A stretch of DNA of 64,000 bases from Cyclobacteriaceae bacterium. GTDB lineage: Bacteria; Bacteroidota; Bacteroidia; Cytophagales; Cyclobacteriaceae. Within the stretch, counting starts at the first letter, position 1. Each line of letters opens with the position of its first letter. The notes below the pieces were generated by a model. The model did no database searches. It was not told the origin of the DNA and was given only the letters and a program-made list of their open reading frames with translations. The translations under genes were made by a program, and so were the position numbers. Location: positions 124,001 through 188,000 of the forward strand of contig JANQPQ010000044.1 of assembly GCA_028285445.1 (NCBI GenBank), given 5' to 3'. Shown in pieces: positions 7,808-16,800 of the stretch.

Positions 7808-10195
7808 ATGCTTAAGAATTACCTAAAAGTTGCATTGCGCAACATTCGACGCCAAAAACTATATTCAGCTGTAAACATCCTCGGCTTATCCGTAGGAGTC
7901 AGCGCCACCCTGATCATTTATATCTATATAAAGAATCAGTACAGCTACGAAGCCTTTTGGAAAGACCACGACCAGATTTACCGGGTAACTACCAAGGTTA
8001 ATGTGTCTGGCAATGTGTCGCACTACGCCACCAGTTCATTCATGGTCGCGGAGGCCCTGAAGGGTTTTAGCATGACTAATCTTGGCACGAGGGTATTTCG
8101 GAATTCTGGCCGGATACAGGTGGAAGACAGGATTTTTCACGAAGAGAAGCTGTATATGGCAGACAGCACTTTTACTGAGCTATTCCAATATCAGTTTCTT
8201 AGTGGAGATCCCTCTACCGCGTTGAACCTTCCCAACAGTGTTGTTCTAAGTGAAAGCTATGCCCGGAAGCTTTTTGGAACTTCTGATGTGCTCGGTGAAA
8301 CTGTGGGGCTATGGTCTGGCAACGAATTTTATGAGCACGTTGTCACTGGGGTAATGGGAAACCTTCCTATGAATACGCACCTCGACTTTGAACTAATTGT
8401 CCCCTTGCCGCAAGGTATGACCGAACGTTTTGTTGAAAGAGGCTGGGGCAACTACTTCATCTATACTTACTTCAAAGCGCCAAGTGACTTCGACCCCGGT
8501 ATTATAGAGAAGGAGCTGGTGAAGGCTCGCTACCAGATCTCTGACAGCGAATTCGAAACCCTAATTGGCGGAACTAATTTCACAACTCATCCGGTACAGC
8601 GTTTTTCCGAAATTCACCTTGATAACTCTTTACTCCTGGATCTTTCTAACGGCATCAACGAAAAGTATCTCTACATTTTTGGTATGATAGGCCTTTTCGT
8701 AATTACTATCGCTTGCATTAATTACGTCAACCTTTCTACCGCACTATCTACTCGTCGAATCCAGGAGGTAGGACTGAGAAAAGTTTATGGCTCCTCTAAG
8801 ATTACACTCATTACTCAGTTTATGCTGGAGACCATTATTCTCAGCCTGCTTACTTTGGCTCCAACCATGGCCCTGTTAGAGATGGCTTCTATCATGTCCC
8901 TGTCAATGGGCATCCAAGATCTTCGATTTGAGATGTTTGGGCAGGGCTCACTCATGCCTATCGCTATCGGTCTTACTATGACCATTGGTTTGCTCTCCGG
9001 ATTCTACCCGGCATTTTATATGACCAGCCTCAAGTCTATTCAATCGCTAAGGAAGAAAAATGAAATGAAAATGCGCAAAGGAGCGCTGCGTCGCATTTTG
9101 GTAATTACCCAATTTTCTATTGCTACTACACTGATTATCTCATCACTGCTTCTTTATAATCAGGTGGAATACATGAAATCTAAAGATCTCGGTTTTGACA
9201 AAGACAATGTACTTTTAATTCAAAACCACATCGATGTACTTGGCGATGGAGTTGATGCCTTCAAGAATTCTTTGCTGCAATTGCCAGAGGTCCAAAGCAC
9301 CAGCAATAGCCTTTATTCACTTGCCAATGGATTGAGTTCAGGTACTATTCGAATTAATGAAAGTGAAGAGCCCATTAGAATTCAATGGCAAGGAGGGGAT
9401 CATACTTATGCTAACACCATGGGTATATCCATACTGAAAGGCAGAGCATTCAACCCCGGCAATGCTGATTCAGTTGGTATCTTGCTGAATGAAGCCGCAA
9501 TTGCAGCTTTGAACCTGGAGGGAGATCCCGTCGGGCAACAAATCTTGTTTAGAGGCTATCGTAGTGGCCCGGTTGAAATTGTAGGTATTATCAAAGATTT
9601 CCACTTTCAGCCCAAGCACATGGAAATTGCTCCATTCGGGGTTAGGGTGACTGAGATCTACAACGAGATAGCAGTGAAGATCAATAGCCAGGATATGCCC
9701 TCAACACTGGCCAAGGTAGAAAGCATCTGGAATGAGCATACCGGAGGCCAACCTTTTGATTTCAGATTTTTTGATGAGGAGTATGATCAAATGTATAGAG
9801 CTGAAAGTACGCTGGGCCAGGTGCTGAATCTATTTACGGGCCTGGCAATTTTTGTCGCCTGCCTCGGTATGTTTGGGTTGTCTGGTTTTGTGGCTGAAAG
9901 CAACAAGCGTGAAATAGGCATCCGCAAAGTACTGGGAGCCTCGGTGATGCAAATTCTTACCCTGATATCGAAGAACTTCTCTATGGAGATTTTGGTGGGC
10001 ATGCTAATTGCCATTCCCCTGGCCTACGTAAGTGTAAGTCGTTGGCTGCAGAACTTCGCCTATGCTGTTGATATCAGCCCTTGGCCATTTGTATTCTCCT
10101 TCTGCGGAATCATTCTGCTGGGTGTTATTACGGTAGCTTACCACTCACTGCAGGCGGCTAATACAGATCCGGTGAAAGTACTGAGGGATAATTAG
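7808..10195 (+). CDS. FtsX/MacB-type two-half permease
   Basis: This 795-residue membrane protein has the architecture of Bacteroidota ABC permeases: an N-terminal helix (NYLKVALRNIRRQKLYS then VNILGLSVGVSATLIIYIYI), a large extracytoplasmic MacB-like domain to about residue 285, and three helices with the coupling motif EVGLRKVYGSS. A second helix/extracytoplasmic half follows, ending with three helices and REIGIRKVLGAS near residue 705. In MacB/LolC relatives such proteins pass force from a cytoplasmic ATPase to the periplasm to extrude peptides or lipoproteins. No ATPase gene lies near it. It converges with the next permease, only 8 bases apart, so the two are not co-transcribed. A CATGC/GCATG repeat overlaps its start codon. 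Confidence 0.9.
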   Translation: MLKNYLKVALRNIRRQKLYSAVNILGLSVGVSATLIIYIYIKNQYSYEAFWKDHDQIYRVTTKVNVSGNVSHYATSSFMVAEALKGFSMTNLGTRVFRNSGRIQVEDRIFHEEKLYMADSTFTELFQYQFLSGDPSTALNLPNSVVLSESYARKLFGTSDVLGETVGLWSGNEFYEHVVTGVMGNLPMNTHLDFELIVPLPQGMTERFVERGWGNYFIYTYFKAPSDFDPGIIEKELVKARYQISDSEFETLIGGTNFTTHPVQRFSEIHLDNSLLLDLSNGINEKYLYIFGMIGLFVITIACINYVNLSTALSTRRIQEVGLRKVYGSSKITLITQFMLETIILSLLTLAPTMALLEMASIMSLSMGIQDLRFEMFGQGSLMPIAIGLTMTIGLLSGFYPAFYMTSLKSIQSLRKKNEMKMRKGALRRILVITQFSIATTLIISSLLLYNQVEYMKSKDLGFDKDNVLLIQNHIDVLGDGVDAFKNSLLQLPEVQSTSNSLYSLANGLSSGTIRINESEEPIRIQWQGGDHTYANTMGISILKGRAFNPGNADSVGILLNEAAIAALNLEGDPVGQQILFRGYRSGPVEIVGIIKDFHFQPKHMEIAPFGVRVTEIYNEIAVKINSQDMPSTLAKVESIWNEHTGGQPFDFRFFDEEYDQMYRAESTLGQVLNLFTGLAIFVACLGMFGLSGFVAESNKREIGIRKVLGASVMQILTLISKNFSMEILVGMLIAIPLAYVSVSRWLQNFAYAVDISPWPFVFSFCGIILLGVITVAYHSLQAANTDPVKVLRDN

Positions 10196-10203
10196 GCTTT
10201 AAC

Positions 10204-12561
10204 CTACTCTTGCTTCAAAGCCTCCACCGGATTGGCACTAGCCGATTGTAACGATTGACTACCGGTGATTAAGAAAACCACCACGTATACAATAAAAGCT
10301 GCCAATAAAAACACCAATGGGTTTAGGGTGATAGTATATGCAAAGTTGCTTAACCATTCATCTATCAAAAAATAGCTAATCGTGCTGCCCAGTACTGCTG
10401 AAACCAAAATGATTATTGATGTTTGTTTGTTTAATAGCAAAATAATCTGCGCTACAGAAGCTCCTAACACTTTCCGTACAGCTATCTCTTTGGCCTTCAG
10501 CTTGGTTACATAGACTATAAATACAACCAAACCACCGACAGAAAGTAGCACGGCCAGTACGGAGAATATTAAACTAACCTGTGCAATTCGTCTTTCTTTA
10601 GCGTAAAAATCGCTGATCTCATCATCCAGTAGCCGTAGGTTCACCGGACGCCCCGGAACTAGTTCATACCACTCTTTCTCGATTATCTCATAAGCCCGCT
10701 TTAGGTTAGCAGGGTTGGTCTTTACCAGCACATTTAGGTTAACGTTGGTCGGGTCTTTCCGCATAGACATAATTTGCGGTACTATCTTCTCCTTAAGGGA
10801 GAAAAAATGGATGTCTTTAAAAACCGCTGATACCGTCCGAGATAGCTCGTTTTCAGTGCCAGGCCTTAATTTGATGGTTTTACCAACCGCTTGCCCTTGC
10901 CATTCATATTCATTGACAAAACTTTGATTAACCAATGAAACTACCTGGCCAGACTCAGCTTCTTCCATTACTTGTCGGAAATCACCATCCGTAATCTGAA
11001 TATTCATTAGGTCAAAGTAATCCTCCCCAATTCCGTAGGAGAGTAGATTTTCATATATGGCATCATGGCCTTCCGGAGAGTACGCCAGGGGGGCCATGGC
11101 ATCACCAACCATGGCACCGTGGGTTACGTTCTGGATTTCGGAGTAGTTCATTAGCTTCTGTTTGAAAACCTTATAGTTTTCAACACCGAGCGCGAACGCA
11201 TTCTGGATTTTGATTACCCCTGGCGTAGAGTATCCTACGTCTTTGTTGTCTATGAAATTAATTTGCTGGTTTACCAGCCCTGCGGATATCCCCAGTGTAA
11301 ATAGTAGTACAAATTGAAGAAGTACCAGGGCGTTTCGGAATTTGTACCCTTCTTTGCTACTCGTTTTGCTTTTTACAAGTTTGCTAATCTTCGAACGGCT
11401 AAGAATGGCAACCGGGTAACTAACGGTAATCAAGCTAACAACTACCACTACTGCAACACCTATAAGCAAGTAGGGCGCAGATAAGAAGAATTGATTCTCG
11501 ATTGACAGACCAAGGAAGTTACTGAATGCCGGCAGCAGCAAACTGATACCCACCAATGCTAATGGAATGCATACCAGTGTGATCATTATAGATTCAAGGC
11601 AAAGCATATAAACTACCCTTCGCCTGGACTCTCCCAATACTTTTCGCATGCCAATCTCTAGTCTTCTGCTGGAATAAATGGCCATTGACAGATTGATGTA
11701 ATTCGTGATGGCAATAAGCAGAATGAGAAAACCAGTGATTAGAAAAGCCATCAGCTGCGGCCAATCGCCTTTGCCACCGGCACCGAAAACCGCTTCAGAC
11801 CGAAAGTGAATATCTTCAATTGGCATCAGCTTTACGGTGGTTAGTTTGTGGAACTCATCAAGATCCTCATTCATTCCTAAAATTTGTTCTTCCATTAGCC
11901 TCGGATCGGAACCAGCCGTCAGCTGCAAATACATGAATGCATGAAAGTGTTGGTCAGCACTGCGGGGATTAGCATATATAATATCGAAATCTAAATGTGA
12001 GTTGGACGGGAGATTTGCCACCACTCCAGTCACTTTCAATAACAGTGTATCATAGTTAATAACTTTGCCCAAGGCAGATTCGTCACCAAAATATCTCTTT
12101 GCAGTTTGCTCTGTCATTACAGTGGCGTAAGCGTCTTTAAGCACCCCTTCTTTGTTTCCCTCAATCATCTCCAGGTCGAAAACATCAAAGAACCTGGAGC
12201 CTGGAAGCACCCGATAGATTTTTTGTTCAACAAACTGCTTGTCTTCATAACTAAAGAAGATGTTGCCAAAAGGGGTGATTTCAACCAGTGTCTTTATCGC
12301 AGGATAGGTCTCAGCCTTGAATTGCCGCCCGTAGGTGTAATCCAAATTTGATTGCCAGAATTCTGTGTTGGTTTTCCCTTCCAATCGGTAGGTATTTTCG
12401 TAGTCGCTGTGAAAGCGATCATAGCTAGCCTCGTGGTTGTAGTAAAGCATTACCAGTGCAAAAGCTATCAGCCCAAAGCTAAGGCCCAGGATGTTTAGTA
12501 AGTTGAGGTATTTCTCTTTGAGGAAGTTCCTTAGAAGCAGATTAAAGAAGATGCGTACCAT
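10204..12561 (-). CDS. FtsX/MacB-type two-half permease of the LytTR operon
   Basis: The protein has 785 residues with the same plan as the neighbouring permease: first helix near residues 10-40, extracytoplasmic domain, FtsX triad with RRLEIGMRKVLGES at about residue 305, then a second half ending with KEIAVRKVLGAS and three helices. The closing SLQSASANPVEALKQE is the standard C-terminus of this family. It lies on the minus strand 113 bases after a sensor kinase/LytTR regulator pair transcribed the same way. The gap carries a phased GTTAA array that may bind the regulator. The likely role is an ATPase-coupled envelope permease, either controlled by the pair or part of its sensing, as in Bce-type systems. 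That last point is inference. Confidence 0.9.
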   Translation of the reverse strand: MVRIFFNLLLRNFLKEKYLNLLNILGLSFGLIAFALVMLYYNHEASYDRFHSDYENTYRLEGKTNTEFWQSNLDYTYGRQFKAETYPAIKTLVEITPFGNIFFSYEDKQFVEQKIYRVLPGSRFFDVFDLEMIEGNKEGVLKDAYATVMTEQTAKRYFGDESALGKVINYDTLLLKVTGVVANLPSNSHLDFDIIYANPRSADQHFHAFMYLQLTAGSDPRLMEEQILGMNEDLDEFHKLTTVKLMPIEDIHFRSEAVFGAGGKGDWPQLMAFLITGFLILLIAITNYINLSMAIYSSRRLEIGMRKVLGESRRRVVYMLCLESIMITLVCIPLALVGISLLLPAFSNFLGLSIENQFFLSAPYLLIGVAVVVVVSLITVSYPVAILSRSKISKLVKSKTSSKEGYKFRNALVLLQFVLLFTLGISAGLVNQQINFIDNKDVGYSTPGVIKIQNAFALGVENYKVFKQKLMNYSEIQNVTHGAMVGDAMAPLAYSPEGHDAIYENLLSYGIGEDYFDLMNIQITDGDFRQVMEEAESGQVVSLVNQSFVNEYEWQGQAVGKTIKLRPGTENELSRTVSAVFKDIHFFSLKEKIVPQIMSMRKDPTNVNLNVLVKTNPANLKRAYEIIEKEWYELVPGRPVNLRLLDDEISDFYAKERRIAQVSLIFSVLAVLLSVGGLVVFIVYVTKLKAKEIAVRKVLGASVAQIILLLNKQTSIIILVSAVLGSTISYFLIDEWLSNFAYTITLNPLVFLLAAFIVYVVVFLITGSQSLQSASANPVEALKQE

Positions 12562-12600
12562 AGCGTTTTGAGTTACATTTTAACATACGCTCAAACCCAA

Positions 12601-12666
12601 TTAACTACAGTTAATGAATTGTTAAATAGAAAATGGCAAAAGTTAAATCAGTTAAAAACGGGTTAA
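12601..12666. promoter_or_regulatory. Phased GTTAA motif array, candidate LytTR binding region
   Basis: Five GTTAA motifs stand on the plus strand at 12610, 12621, 12642, 12651 and 12662, separated by 11, 21, 9 and 11 bases, so nearly all lie on one face of the helix. The sequences around them (ACAGTTAAT, AAAGTTAAA, TCAGTTAAA) resemble the nine-base direct repeats known for LytTR regulators such as AgrA, which bind pairs about two turns apart. The first motif is also half of the palindrome TTAACT-AC-AGTTAA (12601-12614). The array lies between the LytTR gene stop and the permease start at 12561. The assignment rests on spacing and resemblance only. Confidence 0.5.
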
Positions 12667-12674
12667 AATGCGCC

Positions 12675-13364
12675 TTATTTCAACCCTAAGGCAACCATAA
12701 CTCTACTCCTAAATGTCTGTCCGATAGGAATTTTATGGTCTTTAACCTGAAGTAGATTTCCCTCGATGCTTTGAATTTGCCTGATGGAAGCGATGTACGA
12801 TTTGTGCGTTCTGATAAATTCCTCTGGCAGTTGTTGCTCAAAGTCAGAGATTTTCTGGTGTGTTATGATCATCTGATCATGCAGGTGCACCTTGCAGTAG
12901 TTGCCGTATGCTTCGATGAACAAAATATCAGCGAGGTTGGACCGGATCAGCTTTTTATCTCCCTTTAAAAAAATGTACTCTTCAGCAGCACTTTCCATGG
13001 CTGGCTTTTCCGTAACATTCATCTTCATGGCTTTATTAACCGCTTTTAGGAATCTTTCCAATGAGAAAGGCTTGAGCAAATAGTCACATACATTCAGCTC
13101 ATACCCCTCAAGAGCGTACTCCTGGTAGGCGGAAGTGACAATCACCAGGGGAGGGTGTGTAAGGGATTTAAGAAATTCGAAGCCAGATAACTGAGGCATA
13201 TTAATATCAAGGAAGAGCAACTCCACCTTCGTTTTATTGATTACTTCGAAGGCTTCAAGCGCATTATAGCAATTGCCCACCTTTTGCATTTGCTTCAGCT
13301 CCTTACAGTAGCCTTCTATAATTCTGTGCGCTATTGGCTCATCATCTACGATCAAATACTTCAT
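12675..13364 (-). CDS. LytTR-family response regulator
   Basis: This 229-residue regulator has a CheY-like receiver at residues 1-115: the acidic pair DD at 7-8, the phospho-acceptor aspartate D53 in LFLDINMP, a threonine/serine in VIVTSAY, and the lysine in DYLLKPFS. The second half is a LytTR DNA-binding domain with DILFIEAYGNYCKVHL, then EEFIRTHKSYIASI, and IPIGQTFRS near the end. It binds DNA as paired direct repeats in known relatives. Its start overlaps the upstream kinase stop by four bases (ATGA), so the two are translationally coupled. The permease downstream on the same strand is the nearest likely target. Confidence 0.93.
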   Translation of the reverse strand: MKYLIVDDEPIAHRIIEGYCKELKQMQKVGNCYNALEAFEVINKTKVELLFLDINMPQLSGFEFLKSLTHPPLVIVTSAYQEYALEGYELNVCDYLLKPFSLERFLKAVNKAMKMNVTEKPAMESAAEEYIFLKGDKKLIRSNLADILFIEAYGNYCKVHLHDQMIITHQKISDFEQQLPEEFIRTHKSYIASIRQIQSIEGNLLQVKDHKIPIGQTFRSRVMVALGLK

Positions 13365-14149
13365 TTCAGATCAATTTCCAGGGTCGCTTTGAATTGGCCA
13401 CCATCTTGTTGCAGTTGCAATAAGTGTTTGTTTGGATAAAGAAGCTCCAGTCTTCTGCGTAGATTTTTCAGGCCAATACCGGGTTGGTGATCAATCCTAT
13501 CGTCGAAATTGTTTTCCACAGAGAAATACAAAGAGTTAGCCTTAGCCATCAATTGTATTTTTAAGATAGCATCATTTGTTAGTGATTCCACCCCGTGCTT
13601 AAAGGCATTTTCAACCAAAATAATTAAAAGCAACGGTGCAATCTGATAATCATCTTTGTCAGCTACCTTATCAAAATTGATTTCTATTTTCTTGTGGTAA
13701 CGTATCTCATGGATTTCAATGTACTTCTGTAGGTAGGCAATTTCATCACCCAGAGGCACCCGTTCCTTTTCCCCCTCGTAAATGGTATGACGCATAATGT
13801 CCGACAGTTTTAAGATCACCTCCGGAGCCTGCTCAGATTTTTCCACCACCAAACCGTAGAGGTTATTTAGCGTGTTGAAAAAGAAATGAGGATCGATTTT
13901 ACTTTTTAGTAGGGCCAATTCAGCGCGTGCGCTCTCATTTTTCATCTGCCGGTAATGTCGTAGTTGTTTGATTACCCAGACAAGGACGATATATGCAACG
14001 GCCAACCAAAAAATTGCAATGAAGAGGTCAAAGAGCCTTTCGTTCTTGTAATCCTCATTGAAGGTTGCCATGCCAATCAACGAAATAAGAAAAACCAGGC
14101 CTACCGCTATTGGCTGCCTGAAATTCCATGCTCTACTCATTAATTTCAT
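13361..14149 (-). CDS. LytS/YehU-type sensor histidine kinase
   Basis: The start is set at the ATG at 14149 (MKLMSRAWNFRQ), giving 262 residues; the open frame to 14296 would add 49 residues without membrane or domain character. Two hydrophobic segments follow (IAVGLVFLISLIGMATF and LFIAIFWLAVAYIVLVWVI). The His_kinase domain then carries the phospho-acceptor in LKSKIDPHFFFNTLNNLYGL, and an HATPase domain has LLLIILVENAFKHGV and the glycine box PGIGLKNLRRRLELLY. It has no large sensor domain, so it probably senses through its membrane segments or through a partner such as the permease encoded in the same direction. It forms a coupled pair with the LytTR regulator. Confidence 0.92.
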   Translation of the reverse strand: MKLMSRAWNFRQPIAVGLVFLISLIGMATFNEDYKNERLFDLFIAIFWLAVAYIVLVWVIKQLRHYRQMKNESARAELALLKSKIDPHFFFNTLNNLYGLVVEKSEQAPEVILKLSDIMRHTIYEGEKERVPLGDEIAYLQKYIEIHEIRYHKKIEINFDKVADKDDYQIAPLLLIILVENAFKHGVESLTNDAILKIQLMAKANSLYFSVENNFDDRIDHQPGIGLKNLRRRLELLYPNKHLLQLQQDGGQFKATLEIDLK

Positions 14150-14198
14150 GAAGTGTAAGGTAGTACGAAGCGGCTGACCCACGCAAACAAATTGACCA

Positions 14199-14272
14199 AC
14201 CAGGCAATTATTGCCATGAACACGTCTTGCCTGGTGATATCCCCTAATTGTCAATGGGCCTGAGGTGCCCAT
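14199..14272. repeat. Two inverted repeats in a divergent intergenic region
   Basis: A perfect 9-base inverted repeat, ACCAGGCAA at 14199-14207 with TTGCCTGGT at 14227-14235, is followed by a 6-base one, ATGGGC at 14254-14259 with GCCCAT at 14267-14272. Both lie in the 201-base divergent gap between the kinase (start 14149, minus) and the M28 peptidase (start 14351, plus). They could be operators or transcript hairpins for either gene. No T-run follows, so they do not look like terminators. Confidence 0.35.
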
Positions 14273-14350
14273 CATTTCCCCGGAAGTGTTGGTCAAAATA
14301 ACTGGTGGCTGTGATTGGGTAGCGATAGGTTGCGCCCCTAAAGTCTAAAT

Positions 14351-15253
14351 ATGAAAAATCTCGTAGTCCTATTGCTATTCGTGTTAGTCGGCTCACAAGT
14401 TACATTGGGCCAAACACCAGGAACCCGCCATACAGGTTCAATGCAAAAAGAATTAGTGGCAAAACTTACCGGCCATTTGCCTCTGGAAAGTGGCTTCGTG
14501 CTTACACAGCGGAGTAAATCGTTTGAGCGGGCCATTGCCGCTCAATATCTGGAAGAAAGTTTAAAATCAATTGGTCTCCAGGCACGCAAGCACCAGTACA
14601 CAGTTTCAAATATCAATCTGATCGTTGACATGATGTTTCATCCGATAGAAGGCACTAACATCTATGCCATAATTCCGGCGACCAATGCCAGCGATGAATA
14701 TGTGGTTTTCGGTGCCCATTATGACTCAGAGCCCGGCAGTCCTGGAGCAATAGACAACGCCAGTGGAGTGGCTCTTTGTTACGCAGTGGCTAAGCAGTTA
14801 GCTGAACTTCAAGTTAGAAACAGGAATTTTGTGGTTGTTTTTTTTGATCAGGAAGAAGACGACGAGATTGGCAGCAGGGCCTTTGCGCAATGGGCCAAAG
14901 AGGAGGGTAGGAACGTGCACTCAGTACATACCACAGACCTGGTAGGGTGGGATAACAACGGCAACCGCGCGGTGGAGTTGCAATCTCCTGCAGCCATGTT
15001 GGAAAGTACCTACAAGGCAATAGCAGAACGTCTTGGTATTCCTATTCATATTACCACCGGGGCATCGTCTGACAATAAGTCTTTTCTCGAGATGGGGTTT
15101 GATACCATCGCAATTTCAGAGGAATGGTTCAATGGAGACCATACGCCGCATATCCACAAACCCACAGATGTATACTCCACGGTGAATTTTGAATACCTGT
15201 CCTCCACTACTGAACTGGTTTATGAGGTTATGAAACAGCTGGCAGAAAACTAA
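14351..15253 (+). CDS. Secreted M28-family zinc aminopeptidase
   Basis: The 300-residue protein has a signal peptide ending near residue 20 (VLVGSQVTLGQ). The di-zinc peptidase fold is clear: GAHYDS with ligands H123 and D125, the bridging aspartate D135 in AIDNASG, the catalytic glutamate pair E168/E169 in FFDQEEDD, D196 in TTDLVGWD, and a late histidine in DHTPHIHKPTD. The family removes N-terminal residues from peptides outside the cytoplasm. The usual M28 order of ligands is intact, so it is probably active. A 121-residue membrane gene begins 13 bases downstream. There is no T9SS tail; it probably stays in the periplasm. Confidence 0.9.
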   Translation: MKNLVVLLLFVLVGSQVTLGQTPGTRHTGSMQKELVAKLTGHLPLESGFVLTQRSKSFERAIAAQYLEESLKSIGLQARKHQYTVSNINLIVDMMFHPIEGTNIYAIIPATNASDEYVVFGAHYDSEPGSPGAIDNASGVALCYAVAKQLAELQVRNRNFVVVFFDQEEDDEIGSRAFAQWAKEEGRNVHSVHTTDLVGWDNNGNRAVELQSPAAMLESTYKAIAERLGIPIHITTGASSDNKSFLEMGFDTIAISEEWFNGDHTPHIHKPTDVYSTVNFEYLSSTTELVYEVMKQLAEN

Positions 15254-15266
15254 TTGCAGAACAATC

Positions 15267-15632
15267 ATGAAAATTCAATCATATATAACACCCAAGCACC
15301 TGGTACTTCTAAGTTTCACCCCAATATTCGTCAAGGGCTTTGAATATCTACTAATTGGCAATACGCATCCGTTGCTGGTTGCAACTATAATTGGTCTGCC
15401 GTTAGCCGTCCTGATCTGGTTTAAGCAATCTATATGGGCACTGAAAATATGGTCTGTACTGTTGATAGGCTACGGAACCATACGACTTTTATTGTCCACT
15501 ACCCTCCTCTTTGTAAACAAAGGTGTTGAAGCAGCTATTCAGGATCAGCTGACTCCATCATATTTTATATGGACCATTAGCTTTTTGGCGCTCGGAATTT
15601 TTCTATATCGAAGGCGAAGACAACTGGTATAA
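15267..15632 (+). CDS. Small four-helix membrane protein, unknown function
   Basis: This 121-residue product is mostly hydrophobic, with about four membrane segments: LVLLSFTPIFVKGFEYLLI, HPLLVATIIGLPLAVLIWF, AIWALKIWSVLLIGYGTI-like sequence and FIWTISFLALGIFLY. It ends in a basic tail (RRRRQLV) that should be cytoplasmic. I do not recognise a family. It follows the M28 peptidase by 13 bases and precedes the cyclase by 46 bases, all on the plus strand, so it may be part of a short operon. Its role cannot be read from sequence. Confidence 0.6.
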   Translation: MKIQSYITPKHLVLLSFTPIFVKGFEYLLIGNTHPLLVATIIGLPLAVLIWFKQSIWALKIWSVLLIGYGTIRLLLSTTLLFVNKGVEAAIQDQLTPSYFIWTISFLALGIFLYRRRRQLV

Positions 15633-15678
15633 GGCGCAGAGCGGGGTATATTTACATAGTACCCAGAATTACCCCGTC

Positions 15679-16767
15679 ATGAGTATCACTATTTCCAATA
15701 AGCTAAGAAGTCAACTAGAGAAGATCGTTGTAATTACATTTGTCTGGACGGTTGTGTCTATCTACAACTTCCTCAATAGTTACGACACGCTCATTAACTT
15801 CAGTTGCGATCTAACCAACTTCAATCCATCGAATTTTTTGACTGGCAGTATTCTGGCCGGTGTTTTGGCGGGTATAATGGGCGGAACAACATTGGTAGTG
15901 CTTTGGGAAGGCTGGCTACGAAACAAAAAGTACATAATTGCTTTGGCCAATATCACAGTGAGCTACTCTATTATCTACCTACTGGTTGCAATTCCAACAG
16001 GTAACTACTTTCAAAGCCATCGGCTTAACATTCCTTACTTTAGTCCCGAGGCCTTATTGGCCACCTTCGACAATCTTTTTAAAGTTGCCACACTGCAGAG
16101 CTATACCTTCTGGCTTTTTGTGGTACTTCTAACCTTGCTCTTTCTGCAGGTAAATGACAAATATGGCCCTGGTACGTTCAAAGACTTCCTGCTGGGCAAG
16201 TACTTTCAGCCCCAGCGCGAGGAAAGGATATTCATGTTTTTGGATCTGAGGTCGTCAACGGCCATAGCGGAGAGATTAAAGGAAGAAAAGTACTTCAACT
16301 TCCTTCGTGACTGCTTCAAATTTTCAACCCCAGCCATTCTAAATTCGAAAGGTGAGATTTATCAATATGTTGGAGATGAAATTGTAATAAGCTGGAAAAT
16401 TGAAAACGGAATCAAGCACGGAAATTGTATTAACTGCTTTTTCGAGGTGCAGAAAGCCCTGGAAAGCAAAACAGAATATTTCCAGGAACAGTATGGTGAA
16501 ATTCCGAAGTTTAAGGCGGGGATACATTATGGGTTTGTTATGACAGGCGAGATTGGGATTGTGAAAAGAGAGATAGCCTTTTCAGGAGATGTGCTAAATA
16601 CCACAGCTCGCATTCAACAGAAATGCAATGAATTTGGTGTAGATCTGCTATTCTCAAAGAAAATATTTGACAAAATAGCAGCCACCATTTCCGACTTCAA
16701 GCCCAGAGAAATGGGTCGTTTGCTGTTAAGGGGTAAAGAGGAAGAAGTATCGCTGTATACGGTTTAG
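15679..16767 (+). CDS. Membrane-bound class III adenylate/guanylate cyclase
   Basis: The first 165 residues contain about four membrane helices (KIVVITFVWTVVSIYNFL, ILAGVLAGIMGGTTLVVL, IALANITVSYSIIYLLVAI, FWLFVVLLTLLFLQV). The cytoplasmic part is a class III cyclase catalytic domain: a metal-binding aspartate in FMFLDLRSSTAIAE, the second in YVGDEIVISW, a lysine in PKFKAGIHYG, and the transition-state region SGDVLNTTARIQ with Asn and Arg. The lysine and the aspartate of SGD are the pair usual for ATP, so cAMP is the more likely product. No HAMP or extracytoplasmic sensor domain is present. The next gene, with a channel-like pore, starts 33 bases later. Confidence 0.88.
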   Translation: MSITISNKLRSQLEKIVVITFVWTVVSIYNFLNSYDTLINFSCDLTNFNPSNFLTGSILAGVLAGIMGGTTLVVLWEGWLRNKKYIIALANITVSYSIIYLLVAIPTGNYFQSHRLNIPYFSPEALLATFDNLFKVATLQSYTFWLFVVLLTLLFLQVNDKYGPGTFKDFLLGKYFQPQREERIFMFLDLRSSTAIAERLKEEKYFNFLRDCFKFSTPAILNSKGEIYQYVGDEIVISWKIENGIKHGNCINCFFEVQKALESKTEYFQEQYGEIPKFKAGIHYGFVMTGEIGIVKREIAFSGDVLNTTARIQQKCNEFGVDLLFSKKIFDKIAATISDFKPREMGRLLLRGKEEEVSLYTV

Positions 16768-16800
16768 CATCTTAGCGGATTTTTGCTTTTATTGAAACGA

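Noticed and set aside
7796-7810. CATGC-TGCAG-GCATG inverted repeat over the first permease start
   Set aside because: Arms of five bases are too short to separate from chance, and no regulator gene is near.
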